DNA from: DASYYE01 sp035946955
Lineage (GTDB): Bacteria > Actinomycetota > Actinomycetes > Streptosporangiales > Streptosporangiaceae
Direction of reading: 5' to 3'
Assembly (NCBI GenBank): GCA_035946955.1
Contig: DASYYE010000180.1
Coordinates: 1 to 27,986, forward strand
Length of the DNA stretch: 27,986 nt
Position 1 is the stretch's first letter; the number at the start of each line of letters is the position of its first letter. Under the pieces are notes generated by a model. It ran no database searches, was not told the DNA's origin, and was given only the letters and a program-made list of their open reading frames with translations. This document shows positions 16,707 to 24,225 of the stretch, piece by piece. The translations under genes were made by a program, and so were the position numbers.

Positions 16707-16916
16707 ATGGCTGGACTGCCCAACAGATCCGCCGTGGTGTGGACCCGGAAACCGGTCATCGCTGGAATCCTGAGCATCCTCAGCGGGGCGTTCATGGTCT
16801 GGCCTATCTTCCCGCCTCATCCGTGGGGAGATTTGATATGGACTCCCGTCCTCAGCATTCTGGCTGTCGCGCTTGTGGGGTTTGCCCAAGAACGAGTTCA
16901 GCCAAAGCTGATTTGA
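16707..16916 (+). CDS. Small two-helix membrane protein
   Basis: A 69-residue hypothetical protein with two hydrophobic segments (about residues 17-35 and 44-60) separated by the Pro-rich turn FPPHPWG. The C-terminus is charged. I do not recognise a family. AAGG-like sequence precedes the ATG. It stands alone in its orientation, between the DinB-like gene and a broken VOC gene. The membrane pattern and the start context support it moderately. Confidence 0.5.
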   Translation: MAGLPNRSAVVWTRKPVIAGILSILSGAFMVWPIFPPHPWGDLIWTPVLSILAVALVGFAQERVQPKLI

Positions 16917-17016
16917 CCAGGCCCACCACGTCCAGAATCGTCGCGGCGTACCGCAACTCCGAAGGCGACCGGTAGGGCTGGAGCGGCGAGCATGATCAGC
17001 GTGCGATGCTCGGACC

Positions 17017-17282
17017 ATGGCACAGATCGGATCAATGGTGTTGAACGTCACCGGCATCGGCAGGGCTGCATCCTTCTGGCGCAGCGCTCTTGGCTATGTG
17101 CCCCGTGAAGGCGACAACCCAGGCGCTCTCGTGCCCCAGCACGGCGAAGGCCCATCCCTCCTGCTGGACGATACCGACCGAACTCACCTCGACCTGCACG
17201 TGCCAGCGAAGAAGAGCAGCACACCGAGGTCTTGCGGCTCATATCACTCGGTGCTCGGCATGTGGATTGGGTGTACTCCGAT
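17017..17282 (+). pseudogene. VOC family protein, frameshifted and truncated
   Basis: The frame from 17017 gives a good VOC start (MAQIGSMVLNVTGIGRAASF, then YVPREGDNPGALVPQHGEG) up to DLHVPAKK at about 17214. From there the homologous reading continues in a different frame (EEQHTEVLRLISLGARHVDW, about 17208-17270), which fits loss of one base near 17208. The C-terminal strand that normally carries DPEGN is absent after about 17282, so the gene has lost its end as well. It is therefore a decayed gene. The open frame that runs on to 17841 has no family resemblance and is an accident of the frameshift. Confidence 0.8.
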
Positions 17283-17312
17283 GGTCGAACTGCTGGGTTC
17301 CCTCCATTGTTC

Positions 17313-17468
17313 CTACCCCATCAGCTCGATAAGAATCGGTGTACCTATACCAAGCAGGCTTCCGACGATGACGCCCCAGAGCACACCCCAGACACCAAAA
17401 AAACTACCGGCGAGTGCACCCGTTCCGGCACCCACGATTGTCGCGGCGATGTTGATCCATCTGGGCAT
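17313..17468 (-). CDS. 51-residue glycine-rich membrane protein
   Basis: A short frame encodes a single hydrophobic, glycine-zipper type protein: MPRWINIAATIVGAGTGALA at the start, then a Gly/Trp/Val-rich stretch (SFFGVWGVLWGVIVGSLLG) and a short end (IELMG). The regular spacing of Gly residues suggests tightly packed membrane helices, as in small pore-forming or membrane-anchoring peptides. The start is supported by an unusually perfect ribosome binding site (AAAAGGAGG, five bases before the ATG). It lies antisense just beyond the decayed VOC gene, in AT-richer DNA. No family is recognised; a toxic peptide, stress peptide or bacteriocin-like role is possible but unproven. Confidence 0.6.
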   Translation of the reverse strand: MPRWINIAATIVGAGTGALAGSFFGVWGVLWGVIVGSLLGIGTPILIELMG

Positions 17469-17841
17469 CAGGGCCTCCTTTTATCCATATGTTCAATATG
17501 ATCTGATTGCAGTGGGTATCCCCATAAAGCTGGCAGGCCGCTGTCGGTTCCGGCCCGGCCAGCCTGCCTGTCTCCGGCGCAGTGGCAGACGGCAAGTCGG
17601 TTCTCGTCCAAGCCAGCGACCGGGAATATGCTCACAGAACTTCAGGACGACGATGGGATGCCTCGTACAGGACCACCTTGTGGCCCCGATGGAGAACGTG
17701 ACTCCCCGCATTGTCTCCGGCGATCGCCGTGAGCGCCCGCGCCAACCCGTCAGCGCCTGCATATTCTGGCACGGATCTGGTACCCAACACGAGCCTTCAG
17801 GCCTTGCAATAGTCGCTGGCGCGATGAGAGACGATGGCTAA
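17469..17841. other. No gene seen; AT-richer spacer
   Basis: No frame on either strand resembles a protein family. The left end (17469-17520) is AT-rich and probably holds the promoter of the 51-residue membrane protein on the minus strand. The rest may be remnants of decayed genes. Confidence 0.4.
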
Positions 17842-18420
17842 GTGGCAGACCTCGATCTCCGGCCAGAGCGCCGTAGCCTGCTTGCTTCTGAACTCTGCAC
17901 CGCGCTTGGAACTCTGATACCTGGCTCCGAGACTGCGCTTCGCGGGTCGCTTGCCGCGGGGACCGCCGATCGATACAGCGACATTGATATCGGCTGGACG
18001 GTGCCAGACCAGCAATTTGGCACTGTGGTACGTTCCGTAACGTCCGCACTGCGGTCAGTGCGGACCGTCGCAGCGCTGCGCATCGACCCAAGCATGGCCC
18101 GCTCGGACCGCCTGGTCTTTGTGCGCCTGGCCGACATCAAGGCCGCTATGCGTCACCAAGCGGACGTAGCAGAAGGCCGGCATGGAGCAACACATAGGGT
18201 TTCCTTTGCAGACACCAGCCCGCCAAGAATCTTGATGTCATGGTTGCCTGGCACACAACTCGGTGGCGCATCGCTCGCATCTGCCGAAACTGAGGCCCTG
18301 ACGCTCGCGCTCGAAAGACTTTGGCAGTCAGTACCGCCCGCCCGGCAAGTGCCACACACCGGAACTGTCTTGAATTATGTCCCACTGGTCAAACGAGTTC
18401 GCATGATGCTGAAAGCATAG
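17842..18420 (+). CDS. Nucleotidyltransferase-like protein
   Basis: A 192-residue protein whose N-terminal third has the pol-beta nucleotidyltransferase signature: Gly-Ser in ALRGSLAAGTADRYSDIDIG (about residues 33-52), with the two Asp of SDIDI as metal ligands. Relatives transfer nucleotides to antibiotics, proteins (MNT-type antitoxins) or other acceptors. The C-terminal part (about 110-192) is not recognised and may be degenerate. The start is GTG at 17842 with no strong ribosome binding site. Codon use is less GC-biased than in the core genes, in keeping with the accessory character of the stretch. No partner HEPN gene is visible next to it. It may be functional or partly decayed. Confidence 0.6.
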   Translation: MADLDLRPERRSLLASELCTALGTLIPGSETALRGSLAAGTADRYSDIDIGWTVPDQQFGTVVRSVTSALRSVRTVAALRIDPSMARSDRLVFVRLADIKAAMRHQADVAEGRHGATHRVSFADTSPPRILMSWLPGTQLGGASLASAETEALTLALERLWQSVPPARQVPHTGTVLNYVPLVKRVRMMLKA

Positions 18421-18448
18421 CCTGCCGTCGGCCGACGACCCACTCATT

Positions 18449-18505
18449 CAGTACGTATACTCAACAGCTACTGCATAGCTGAGTAGCTGTTGAGTATGCG
18501 TACTG
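18449..18505. repeat. 24-bp inverted repeat, loop of 9
   Basis: Arms 18449-18472 and 18482-18505 are reverse complements except for one position (a G.U pair if transcribed). The arms contain ACTCAACAGCTAC and its mirror GTAGCTGTTGAGT. There is no T-tract, and the sequence is less GC-rich than a normal terminator of this genome. It could be a large operator, a replication or transfer site of a lost mobile element, or a terminator of the nucleotidyltransferase-like gene that ends 28 bases before. Confidence 0.75.
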
Positions 18506-18621
18506 CTCCTGCTGCTTCCAAGCGCCCCAGCGAGCAAACGTAACCCACCAGGCACGCTGAAGCGCCAAGCTGACCGGCTACTCGCATTGCTCGGCTGAGG
18601 CGGACCGAGTTCGGTGGGCGC

Positions 18622-18664
18622 CCCCGAGCGCGACCCGAACGCGCGACCTACTGCTCAGGAGGCA
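18622..18664 (-). repeat. Partial tRNA-Arg copy (putative att site)
   Basis: This copy matches the 3' part of tRNA-Arg(CCT), from the anticodon stem to near the acceptor end, in the same orientation as the intact gene. The two differences lie in the T-loop (18635) and beside the anticodon (18656) and would not break the tRNA folds. No 5' half is present, so it cannot make a tRNA. Confidence 0.75.
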
Positions 18665-18867
18665 CGAGCGCCTCAACGCTGTGCTGACCTGTGAAGTCGC
18701 ACATCATGCGCGAGCGAACGGGCCACAAGCAGTCGTTCTCTGAACGATCTTCATACCTGATCAACATCTGCGTCAGCGATGAGGGCACCTCAGTCGGTCC
18801 AACGTGTTCTGTGGTTGTCGGTGGGCGAGCATATGCTGGCCCCATCGCCGACCACAGGGAGTTGCCG

Positions 18868-19203
18868 ATGGCCGCCTCGCATGCCGAGCATCCGCAAATC
18901 CTTCCCCGCCCTCCATGTACTCCTGCGGCGATCCGTGGTGTCTTGGCGGCCAACGCCGACCCGGAGACGCTGCGGCGCTATGACCATGACCTAGACGTGG
19001 CGTTCGAGCAGGCCCGCGAGCATGGCGACCTCACACCGCTGGTCCAGACGGTGCGGCGTTGGTGGTTCGAGGCGGATGCCTGGCGCGACCCTGATGCGCA
19101 GCGAGAGTTCCTAGCCCGCATTGAGCGTTACCAGCGCGAAGGTCCACCGCCGCCCTCAGAGCGCACCAGCTGGCAGGAGATCCGCACCCAATATGGCATC
19201 TGA
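18868..19203 (+). CDS. DUF6247-family protein (putative antitoxin)
   Basis: A 111-residue protein resembling actinobacterial DUF6247 proteins: TPAAIRGVLAANADPETLRR near the N-terminus, then YDHDLDVAFEQARE and a helix with LVQTVRRWWFEADAWRDP, followed by a basic/acidic end. The ATG at 18868 has GGGAG seven bases upstream; a frame extending to 18691 is open but unsupported. The gene ends two bases before a small RelE-like gene, the usual order of antitoxin then toxin, which suggests a type II toxin-antitoxin pair. It lies within the tRNA-Arg-bounded segment, where such modules often stabilise mobile DNA. The family is moderately certain; the antitoxin role is inferred from context. Confidence 0.7.
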   Translation: MAASHAEHPQILPRPPCTPAAIRGVLAANADPETLRRYDHDLDVAFEQAREHGDLTPLVQTVRRWWFEADAWRDPDAQREFLARIERYQREGPPPPSERTSWQEIRTQYGI

Positions 19204-19205
19204 CC

Positions 19206-19472
19206 ATGTACAGGTGGGAGTACGACAGCCTGGCACGGCAGCAATCCATGGCTCTTAGCGGACCAGCCCGGACCGCTTTAGTTGAGTTCATGAACGCTGC
19301 CGTGTTGGTAGACCCGATTGAGTACCAACGCCACCCCGGCGAACCAAACGATCCGCCAGCATTATTGCGGACCCTGCATTTTGGCCGACATGGCGAAGGA
19401 CTCGTCACGTTCCTGATCTATCCACCAGATGACTTGGTGCTCGTGGTGAGACTCCAGTGGCTTGGTGAATGA
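19206..19472 (+). CDS. RelE/ParE-like small protein (putative toxin)
   Basis: An 88-residue protein with the length and strand pattern of RelE/ParE-superfamily toxins: MYRWEYDSLARQQSMALSG at the start, a helix, then PALLRTLHFGRHGEGLVTFL and the closing strand DLVLVVRLQWLGE. Catalytic residues are poorly conserved in this superfamily and cannot be verified. It follows the DUF6247 gene by two bases and is surely co-transcribed. Known relatives cleave ribosome-bound mRNA or poison gyrase. Which of these applies, and whether this protein is toxic, cannot be told from sequence. Confidence 0.62.
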   Translation: MYRWEYDSLARQQSMALSGPARTALVEFMNAAVLVDPIEYQRHPGEPNDPPALLRTLHFGRHGEGLVTFLIYPPDDLVLVVRLQWLGE

Positions 19473-19493
19473 ACGACGCCCGGAGGAGAAGGC

Positions 19494-19862
19494 ATGCCGT
19501 CGATTGTCGATCTCGCGGCTGTCGTTGTCGACTGCCAGGATGCTCCGCCCGTGGCCGCTTTCTATCAGGCTGCCTGTGAGGGGCAGATCGTCAAGAGCGA
19601 TGCGCGATCTGTCTGGCTGAGGGTCAGCGGAATGTTGGTGATCTTCCGAGAGGTTGACCACTATCAGGCACCAACATGGCCATCATCAGATGTTCCTATG
19701 CAGGTCCACCTGGACTTCGACGTGGACGACCTGGATGAAGCCGAGGCACGCTTGCATCGGCTTGGCGCCACGACGCCCGAGCACCAGCCACATCGGGAAG
19801 ATGGATTGGTTGTGATGCTCGACCCGGCAGGGCACCCGTTCTGCATCGGCACTCGGCAATAG
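19494..19862 (+). CDS. VOC family (glyoxalase-like) protein
   Basis: A 122-residue VOC protein: IVDLAAVVVDCQDAPPVAAF at the N-terminus, MQVHLDFDVDDLDEAEARL in the middle and the closing LDPAGHPFCIG. A strong ribosome binding site (GGAGGAGAAGG) precedes the ATG. It lies 21 bases after the putative toxin gene, so it may be in the same transcript, and ends 20 bases before the convergent tRNA-Arg. Lower third-position GC than in core genes fits an acquired segment. Some VOC proteins give resistance to bleomycin, fosfomycin or thiol-reactive compounds; no residues here prove that. Confidence 0.82.
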   Translation: MPSIVDLAAVVVDCQDAPPVAAFYQAACEGQIVKSDARSVWLRVSGMLVIFREVDHYQAPTWPSSDVPMQVHLDFDVDDLDEAEARLHRLGATTPEHQPHREDGLVVMLDPAGHPFCIGTRQ

Positions 19863-19882
19863 ACCTGCATGCGCCTGCTGAG

Positions 19883-19955
<73 letters not shown>

Positions 19956-20137
19956 ACGCGGGCCACCCGTTGCCAACGGGGAGCCTCGCGGACTGCTGGG
20001 CCCGGCCAGGCACCTGACGGTGCGCGGCCAACCCGGTCCAGCCTAGCCGCTTGACGGCCAACCCGCGCGGCAGTAGATCCCGGCCAAGCCGACCTCAACA
20101 CATCCCAGCCGCGCCGAGCGGGTCAACCACCGTCCCG

Positions 20138-20944
20138 TCAGGGGAGTTCGATGGGGAGGGTAATGCCGTCCAGGGAGTGGGAACAGGAGCAGGTGCGGTC
20201 TTCAGGCAGGTCTTTGACGAGGGCCAGGACCAGGTCACGCAGGCGGGCGACATTCCGGGCGAAGACCGTGAACACTTCCTCCTGGGTGACCCCCTCCCCC
20301 TCCGCGATCCCCGCGTCGGTGTCGGTCACCAGCGCCAGGGGCGTGTAGCACAGCGCCAGTTCGCGGGCGAGGACGGCCTCGGGGTGCCCGGTCATACCGA
20401 CCAGGGTCCAGCCCTGGGCGGCGTACCAGCGCGACTCCGCGCGGCTGGAGAAACGCGGGCCCTCGATCACTACGAGCGTCCCGGACTCAACCGGATCCCA
20501 GCCCGTTGCGCGGGCTGCGGCGACGGCTGCCTCGCGTCCGCTCGGGCAGTAGGGGTCTGCGAAGGGGACGTGGACCGCGCCACCCATGTCGTAGTACGTC
20601 TGGGCACGGCCGATGGTCCTGTCCACGAGCTGGTCGGGGATGACCAGCGTGCCCGGCTGATGGAGCGGGGTCAGCGCGCCGACCGCGCTGGGGGCGATGA
20701 CCTGGCGCACGCCGAGCGATCGCAGAGCCCAGAGGTTGGCCCGGTAGGGGATCTTGTGCGGTGGGAACCGGTGGTCCCGGCCATGGCGGGGCAGGAAAGC
20801 AACGGATCGCCCGGCCACCTCTGCGACCACAATCGGGTCGCTGGGCGTGCCGAAGGGGGTCTCCACCGTGACTTCGTCGCCGTTGTCGAGCAGCTGGTAG
20901 AAGCCCGACCCGCCGATCACCCCGATGGCGGCCTGTGTGCCCAC
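20138..20944 (-). CDS. mtnP: S-methyl-5'-thioadenosine phosphorylase
   Basis: A 268-residue phosphorylase of the MTAP/PNP family. It splits methylthioadenosine, the by-product of polyamine and similar syntheses, into adenine and methylthioribose 1-phosphate for methionine salvage. Visible signatures are IGVIGGSGFYQLL (residues 7-19), PRHGRDHRFPPHKIPYRANL (about 53-72) and GMTGHPEAVLARELALCY (about 183-200), followed by LVTDTDAG. The phosphate-binding Ser/His/Arg region is intact. The start is GTG at 20944, three bases after the FmdB-like gene's stop, so the two are probably co-transcribed. The enzyme could also accept other purine nucleosides; the MTAP call rests on the overall pattern. Confidence 0.88.
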   Translation of the reverse strand: MGTQAAIGVIGGSGFYQLLDNGDEVTVETPFGTPSDPIVVAEVAGRSVAFLPRHGRDHRFPPHKIPYRANLWALRSLGVRQVIAPSAVGALTPLHQPGTLVIPDQLVDRTIGRAQTYYDMGGAVHVPFADPYCPSGREAAVAAARATGWDPVESGTLVVIEGPRFSSRAESRWYAAQGWTLVGMTGHPEAVLARELALCYTPLALVTDTDAGIAEGEGVTQEEVFTVFARNVARLRDLVLALVKDLPEDRTCSCSHSLDGITLPIELP

Positions 20945-20947
20945 CTC

Positions 20948-21313
20948 TCAGGCGACCTTCGTGCCGGTGCTGCTCGAACTGCTGGACGTGGACCCTGAGG
21001 TGGCGTCGGCCTTCTTCGTTGGCTTGGCATCCGCGGTTGACTTGCCCGACTCGCTCGCTGGCTTCTTGTCAGCGGTGCCCGACGCGGAATCGGTGCTGTC
21101 CTTGGCCTTGTCCCGGCCGCCGTTCACGGATGACCCGTTACGGCTGTCGGTGCGGTAGAAGCCAGAGCCCTTGAACACGATGCCTACCGGCGAGAAGACC
21201 TTCCGCAGCCTCCCCCCGCACTCCGAACACTCGGTCAGCGGGTCGTCGCTGAACTTCTGGACGACCTCAAGGTGTTCGTCACAGGCGGTGCACGCGTACT
21301 GGTACGTGGGCAC
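20948..21313 (-). CDS. FmdB-family zinc ribbon protein
   Basis: A 121-residue protein with an N-terminal FmdB/CxxC_CxxC zinc ribbon: MPTYQYACTACDEHLEVVQK, with Cys8/Cys11 and Cys29/Cys32 (TECSECGG), then the family's FKGSGFYRTDSR (about 47-58). The remaining half is low-complexity, rich in Ser, Lys, Thr and Ala, as is usual in actinobacterial members. The GTG start at 21313 has GGAGGA upstream. The family is thought to be regulatory but its role is unsettled. The gene lies between 5-formyl-THF cyclo-ligase and MTA phosphorylase on the same strand, a common actinobacterial order. Confidence 0.92.
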   Translation of the reverse strand: MPTYQYACTACDEHLEVVQKFSDDPLTECSECGGRLRKVFSPVGIVFKGSGFYRTDSRNGSSVNGGRDKAKDSTDSASGTADKKPASESGKSTADAKPTKKADATSGSTSSSSSSTGTKVA

Positions 21314-21416
21314 TGATTCCTCCTCCGCAAGACGCGGCCCGACACTAAAGGCACTGTCACAGCAGGCCTCAGCGCTTCAGCCCTGGCACTCGCGTCGTTC
21401 GACTGCTAATCGTAAC

Positions 21417-22040
21417 TCATGGCAGCGGCAGGCTGGTTATCCGCTGGGAAGGCTGTGCGACCAGCCGAACCCGCTGGTCGTGCGGTTCACTCGGCAGTTC
21501 GTCCAGCAACTCTCCGTCGTAGAGCAACGCCAGGGTGGGCACTTGACTTCCCACGCGCGCCAGGGCCCGGTCGTAGCTCCCGCCGCCACGGCCGAGCCGC
21601 ACCCCCTGGCGGTCGACAGCCAGGGCTGGCACGACTACCAGGTCGGCACGGGCCACAGCCTGCGGGCCGCGTGGCGGTTCGACAGGCTCGGCGAACCCTT
21701 TCGGGCCAGCACGCAGGGAGTCCGGGCCCTCATAGGAGGCCCAGTCCAGGTCGAGGTCAGGGCGCATAAGGGGCAGCAGGACATAGGTGCCGCGTTTCCA
21801 CAGTGCGAAGACCAGACCATGGGTGTCGGGCTCGCTCCCGAACGAGTAATAGGCGGCCACGGTGCCCGCCATCTGCACCTGTGGCAGCGCCAGGACAGCA
21901 TCACGCAGGGCCACGGCCGCGGACTTGCGCTCGGCCGCTGTCAGCCCCGCGCGGGCGGCAAGTAGCCTGGTTCTCAGGGCCGCCTTCTCGGTGGCCAGCC
22001 CCGGACGGTGGCCTTCACGGCCTGCCTGATCCGCACACAT
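21417..22040 (-). CDS. 5-formyltetrahydrofolate cyclo-ligase
   Basis: A protein of about 207 residues that converts 5-formyl-THF to 5,10-methenyl-THF with ATP, returning the stored folate to one-carbon metabolism. Signatures are the N-terminal TEKAALRTRLLAARAGLT, YYSFGSEPDT in the folate-binding half, LVVVPALAVDRQGVRLG, and the nucleotide-binding GRGGGSYDRAL. The ATG at 22040 is preferred (a weak GGA lies upstream); the frame also stays open to 22079. The gene is divergent from galU, with the control region between them holding a GC-rich hairpin. The downstream neighbour is the FmdB-like gene, 103 bp away. Confidence 0.9.
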   Translation of the reverse strand: MCADQAGREGHRPGLATEKAALRTRLLAARAGLTAAERKSAAVALRDAVLALPQVQMAGTVAAYYSFGSEPDTHGLVFALWKRGTYVLLPLMRPDLDLDWASYEGPDSLRAGPKGFAEPVEPPRGPQAVARADLVVVPALAVDRQGVRLGRGGGSYDRALARVGSQVPTLALLYDGELLDELPSEPHDQRVRLVAQPSQRITSLPLP

Positions 22041-22058
22041 TTGTCCATCATTGCCCAG

Positions 22059-22077
22059 GGGCGGGGGCTCCCCGCCC
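22059..22077. promoter_or_regulatory. GC-only hairpin in the galU upstream region
   Basis: GGGCGGGG and CCCCGCCC pair across the three-base loop GCT, 32 bases before the galU start. It could affect a leader transcript of either divergent gene, or simply reflect local GC content. Confidence 0.4.
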
Positions 22078-22108
22078 AACGGATGCGTACTCCTATTAAG
22101 GTGGCGGC

Positions 22109-23011
22109 ATGACTGACACCACCGTGGTCACCAAGGCTGTCATCCCCGCTGCGGGCCTGGGGACGCGGTTCCTGCCAGCAACCAAGGCAGTGCCCAAGGA
22201 AATGATGCCGGTCGTGGACAAACCCACGATCCAGTACGTGGTCGAAGAGGCCGTGGCGGCCGGGATACACGACGTGCTGATGGTCACCGGACGCGGCAAG
22301 GGCGCCATCGAGGACCACTTCGACCGTGCCTGTGAGCTGGAAGACGCGCTGAGCGCAAAGGGCAAGACCCAAGAGCTCGCCATGGTGCAGGAGTCCAATG
22401 ACCTGGCCGACATCCACTACGTACGCCAGGGCACGGCTAGGGGGCTCGGTCACGCCGTCATGTGCGGCGCCGCGCACGTTGGGAACGAGCCGTTCGCGAT
22501 CCTGCTCGGCGATGACTTCATCCACCCGGACGACCTGCTGCTCCAGCGCATGATCCAGGTGCGGGCCACCCACGGCGGCTCGGTCGTCGCGCTCATGGAG
22601 GTCGGCCCGGACCAGGTCTCGCTCTACGGCTCCGCTGCGATCGAGGCCACCGACGACGACGACGTGGTGCGGGTCACCGACCTCGTCGAGAAACCACCGG
22701 CGGGAGAGGCGCCCAGCAACTGGATCGTGATCGGGCGCTATGTCTGCGACCCGGCGGTGTTCGGTGTGCTGCGGCGGACACCACCCGGGCGGGGTGGCGA
22801 GATCCAGCTCACTGACGCACTTATGACCCTGGCCCACATGCCGGCCGAAGACGGCGGGGTCGTCCACGGTGTGCTGTTCCGCGGCCGCCGCTACGACACG
22901 GGCAACCGGCAGGACTTCCTGCGGACCACGGTGCAGTTCGCCTGCGAGCGGCCGGACACCGCCGCGGAGTTCGTGCCTTGGCTGCGCAAGTACCTCGACA
23001 GCCTGGGATGA
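22109..23011 (+). CDS. galU: UTP-glucose-1-phosphate uridylyltransferase
   Basis: A 300-residue cytosolic enzyme making UDP-glucose from UTP and glucose 1-phosphate for cell envelope polymers and trehalose/galactose metabolism. The nucleotide-binding motif AAGLGTRFLPATKAVPKEMM (about residues 14-33) is complete, followed by VDKPTIQYVVEEA, the activating-metal Asp region ILLGDDFIH, and the sugar-binding VEKPPAGEAPS. The length is normal. AAGGTGG stands four bases before the ATG. The stop overlaps the moeA-like start in ATGA, so galU and the molybdopterin genes form one operon. The identification is firm. Confidence 0.97.
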   Translation: MTDTTVVTKAVIPAAGLGTRFLPATKAVPKEMMPVVDKPTIQYVVEEAVAAGIHDVLMVTGRGKGAIEDHFDRACELEDALSAKGKTQELAMVQESNDLADIHYVRQGTARGLGHAVMCGAAHVGNEPFAILLGDDFIHPDDLLLQRMIQVRATHGGSVVALMEVGPDQVSLYGSAAIEATDDDDVVRVTDLVEKPPAGEAPSNWIVIGRYVCDPAVFGVLRRTPPGRGGEIQLTDALMTLAHMPAEDGGVVHGVLFRGRRYDTGNRQDFLRTTVQFACERPDTAAEFVPWLRKYLDSLG

Positions 23012-24225
23012 CTTCTGACCTGGTGCCTGTCGAGGTCCACCTTGCACAGGTGCTCACCGCGATCCGGCCGCTGGAGCCAACCCGGCTCACCCTTGCCGAC
23101 GCGCAGGGCTGCGTGCTGGCCGAGGACACCAGGACCGCCTCAGCCCTCCCCCCGTTCGACAACTCGGCCATGGACGGATACGCCGTCCACGCGTCCGACG
23201 TCGCTGGCGCGTCACCGGACAGCCCGGTCACGCTGCCGGTCACCGACGAGGTTCCCGCGGGTGACACGCGGATCCTCGCCGTGGCCCCCGGAACCTGCGT
23301 GCGGATCATGACCGGCGCGATGATGCCCGGTGGCGCCGACGCGGTCGTGCCCGTGGAGTGGACCGACGGAGGCCGCGACCAGGCGGTGTTCCGCCGCGCC
23401 GCGCCAGCCAGGAACGCCATCCGGTGGCACGGCGGTGATGTCCCCGAAGGTGACGTGCTCCTGACCGCGGGCACCGTGCTGGGACCGACGCAGGTGGCTC
23501 TGCTCGCCGCGGGCGGCTGCGCGTACCCCATGGTCCGGCCACAACCCAGCGTGTCGGTGATCTCGACCGGGAACGAGCTCATCCAGCCCGGGGAGCCGCT
23601 GGGGCCAGGCCAGATCTGGGACTCCAACAGCTACCTGCTGGCCGCCGCCATTACCGAGGCAGGTGGTGTGGCCTCACGCCACCGCGTGGCCGACCGCCCC
23701 GACCAGGTGCTGGCCAAGATCGCGGCGCAGGCCAGCCTCAGCGACCTGCTGATCACCACTGGCGGGGTCAGCATGGGCGGTGAGCACGACGTCGTCAAGG
23801 CCGGCCTGTCCGGCCGGGAGTCGGTGGGCTTCCGCAAGGTCGCCATGCAGCCGGGCATGCCGCAGGGGTTCGGGCTGGTCGGGCGCGACCAGACGCCACT
23901 GTTCACGCTGCCGGGCAACCCGGTCAGCGTGTTCGTGTCCTTCCATGTGTTCGTCCGGCCAGCCCTGGACGTGCTGCGCGGCCTGCCCCCTCAGCCTCCG
24001 CCCACCGTGCGGGCGTCGCTGACCGCCCCGCTGGAGTCCCCCGAGGGGAGACGGTCCTATCTCCGTGGCGTCCTCGACCCCGCCGTGGGCACCGTGACGC
24101 CGCTCACCGGTCAGGGCTCGCACCAACTCGGCACGCTCGCCCGGTCGAACGCACTCATCATCGTGCCCGAAACGGTGACGGCGATGGCGGCTGGCGAGGA
24201 AGCCGACGTAATCTCGCTGCCATGA
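23008..24225 (+). CDS. glp: Gephyrin-like molybdotransferase Glp (MoeA family)
   Basis: A 405-residue MoeA/gephyrin-like protein. Conserved parts are FDNSAMDGYAVHASDV (about 51-66), the GAMMPGGADAVVPVEW stretch (about 104-119), SVISTGNELIQPGEPLG (about 184-200) and the C-terminal LPGNPVSVFVSFHVF. MoeA inserts molybdenum into molybdopterin. In actinobacteria the copy next to galU and the GlpR/SepX membrane protein has been shown in Corynebacterium to bind FtsZ and act in cell division. That same neighbourhood is found here (GlpR at 26283), so I call this copy Glp. It may retain the molybdotransferase activity, since moaC and mogA follow. It is coupled by ATGA to galU before and moaC after. Confidence 0.93.
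   Translation: MTSDLVPVEVHLAQVLTAIRPLEPTRLTLADAQGCVLAEDTRTASALPPFDNSAMDGYAVHASDVAGASPDSPVTLPVTDEVPAGDTRILAVAPGTCVRIMTGAMMPGGADAVVPVEWTDGGRDQAVFRRAAPARNAIRWHGGDVPEGDVLLTAGTVLGPTQVALLAAGGCAYPMVRPQPSVSVISTGNELIQPGEPLGPGQIWDSNSYLLAAAITEAGGVASRHRVADRPDQVLAKIAAQASLSDLLITTGGVSMGGEHDVVKAGLSGRESVGFRKVAMQPGMPQGFGLVGRDQTPLFTLPGNPVSVFVSFHVFVRPALDVLRGLPPQPPPTVRASLTAPLESPEGRRSYLRGVLDPAVGTVTPLTGQGSHQLGTLARSNALIIVPETVTAMAAGEEADVISLP

Larger units (their letters stand above)
18421..18867. other. Intergenic region with inverted repeat and tRNA fragment
   Basis: There is no convincing gene in these 447 bases. They hold a long inverted repeat (18449-18505) and a 43-base copy of the tRNA-Arg 3' part (18622-18664). 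A TATGCT hexamer at 18832-18837 may be a -10 box for the DUF6247 gene, but no matching -35 is evident. Confidence 0.55.

Noticed and set aside
17017..17841. One long open frame of 274 codons
   Set aside because: Only its first 65 or so residues resemble a VOC protein; the remainder is the wrong frame after a base loss and has no family resemblance.
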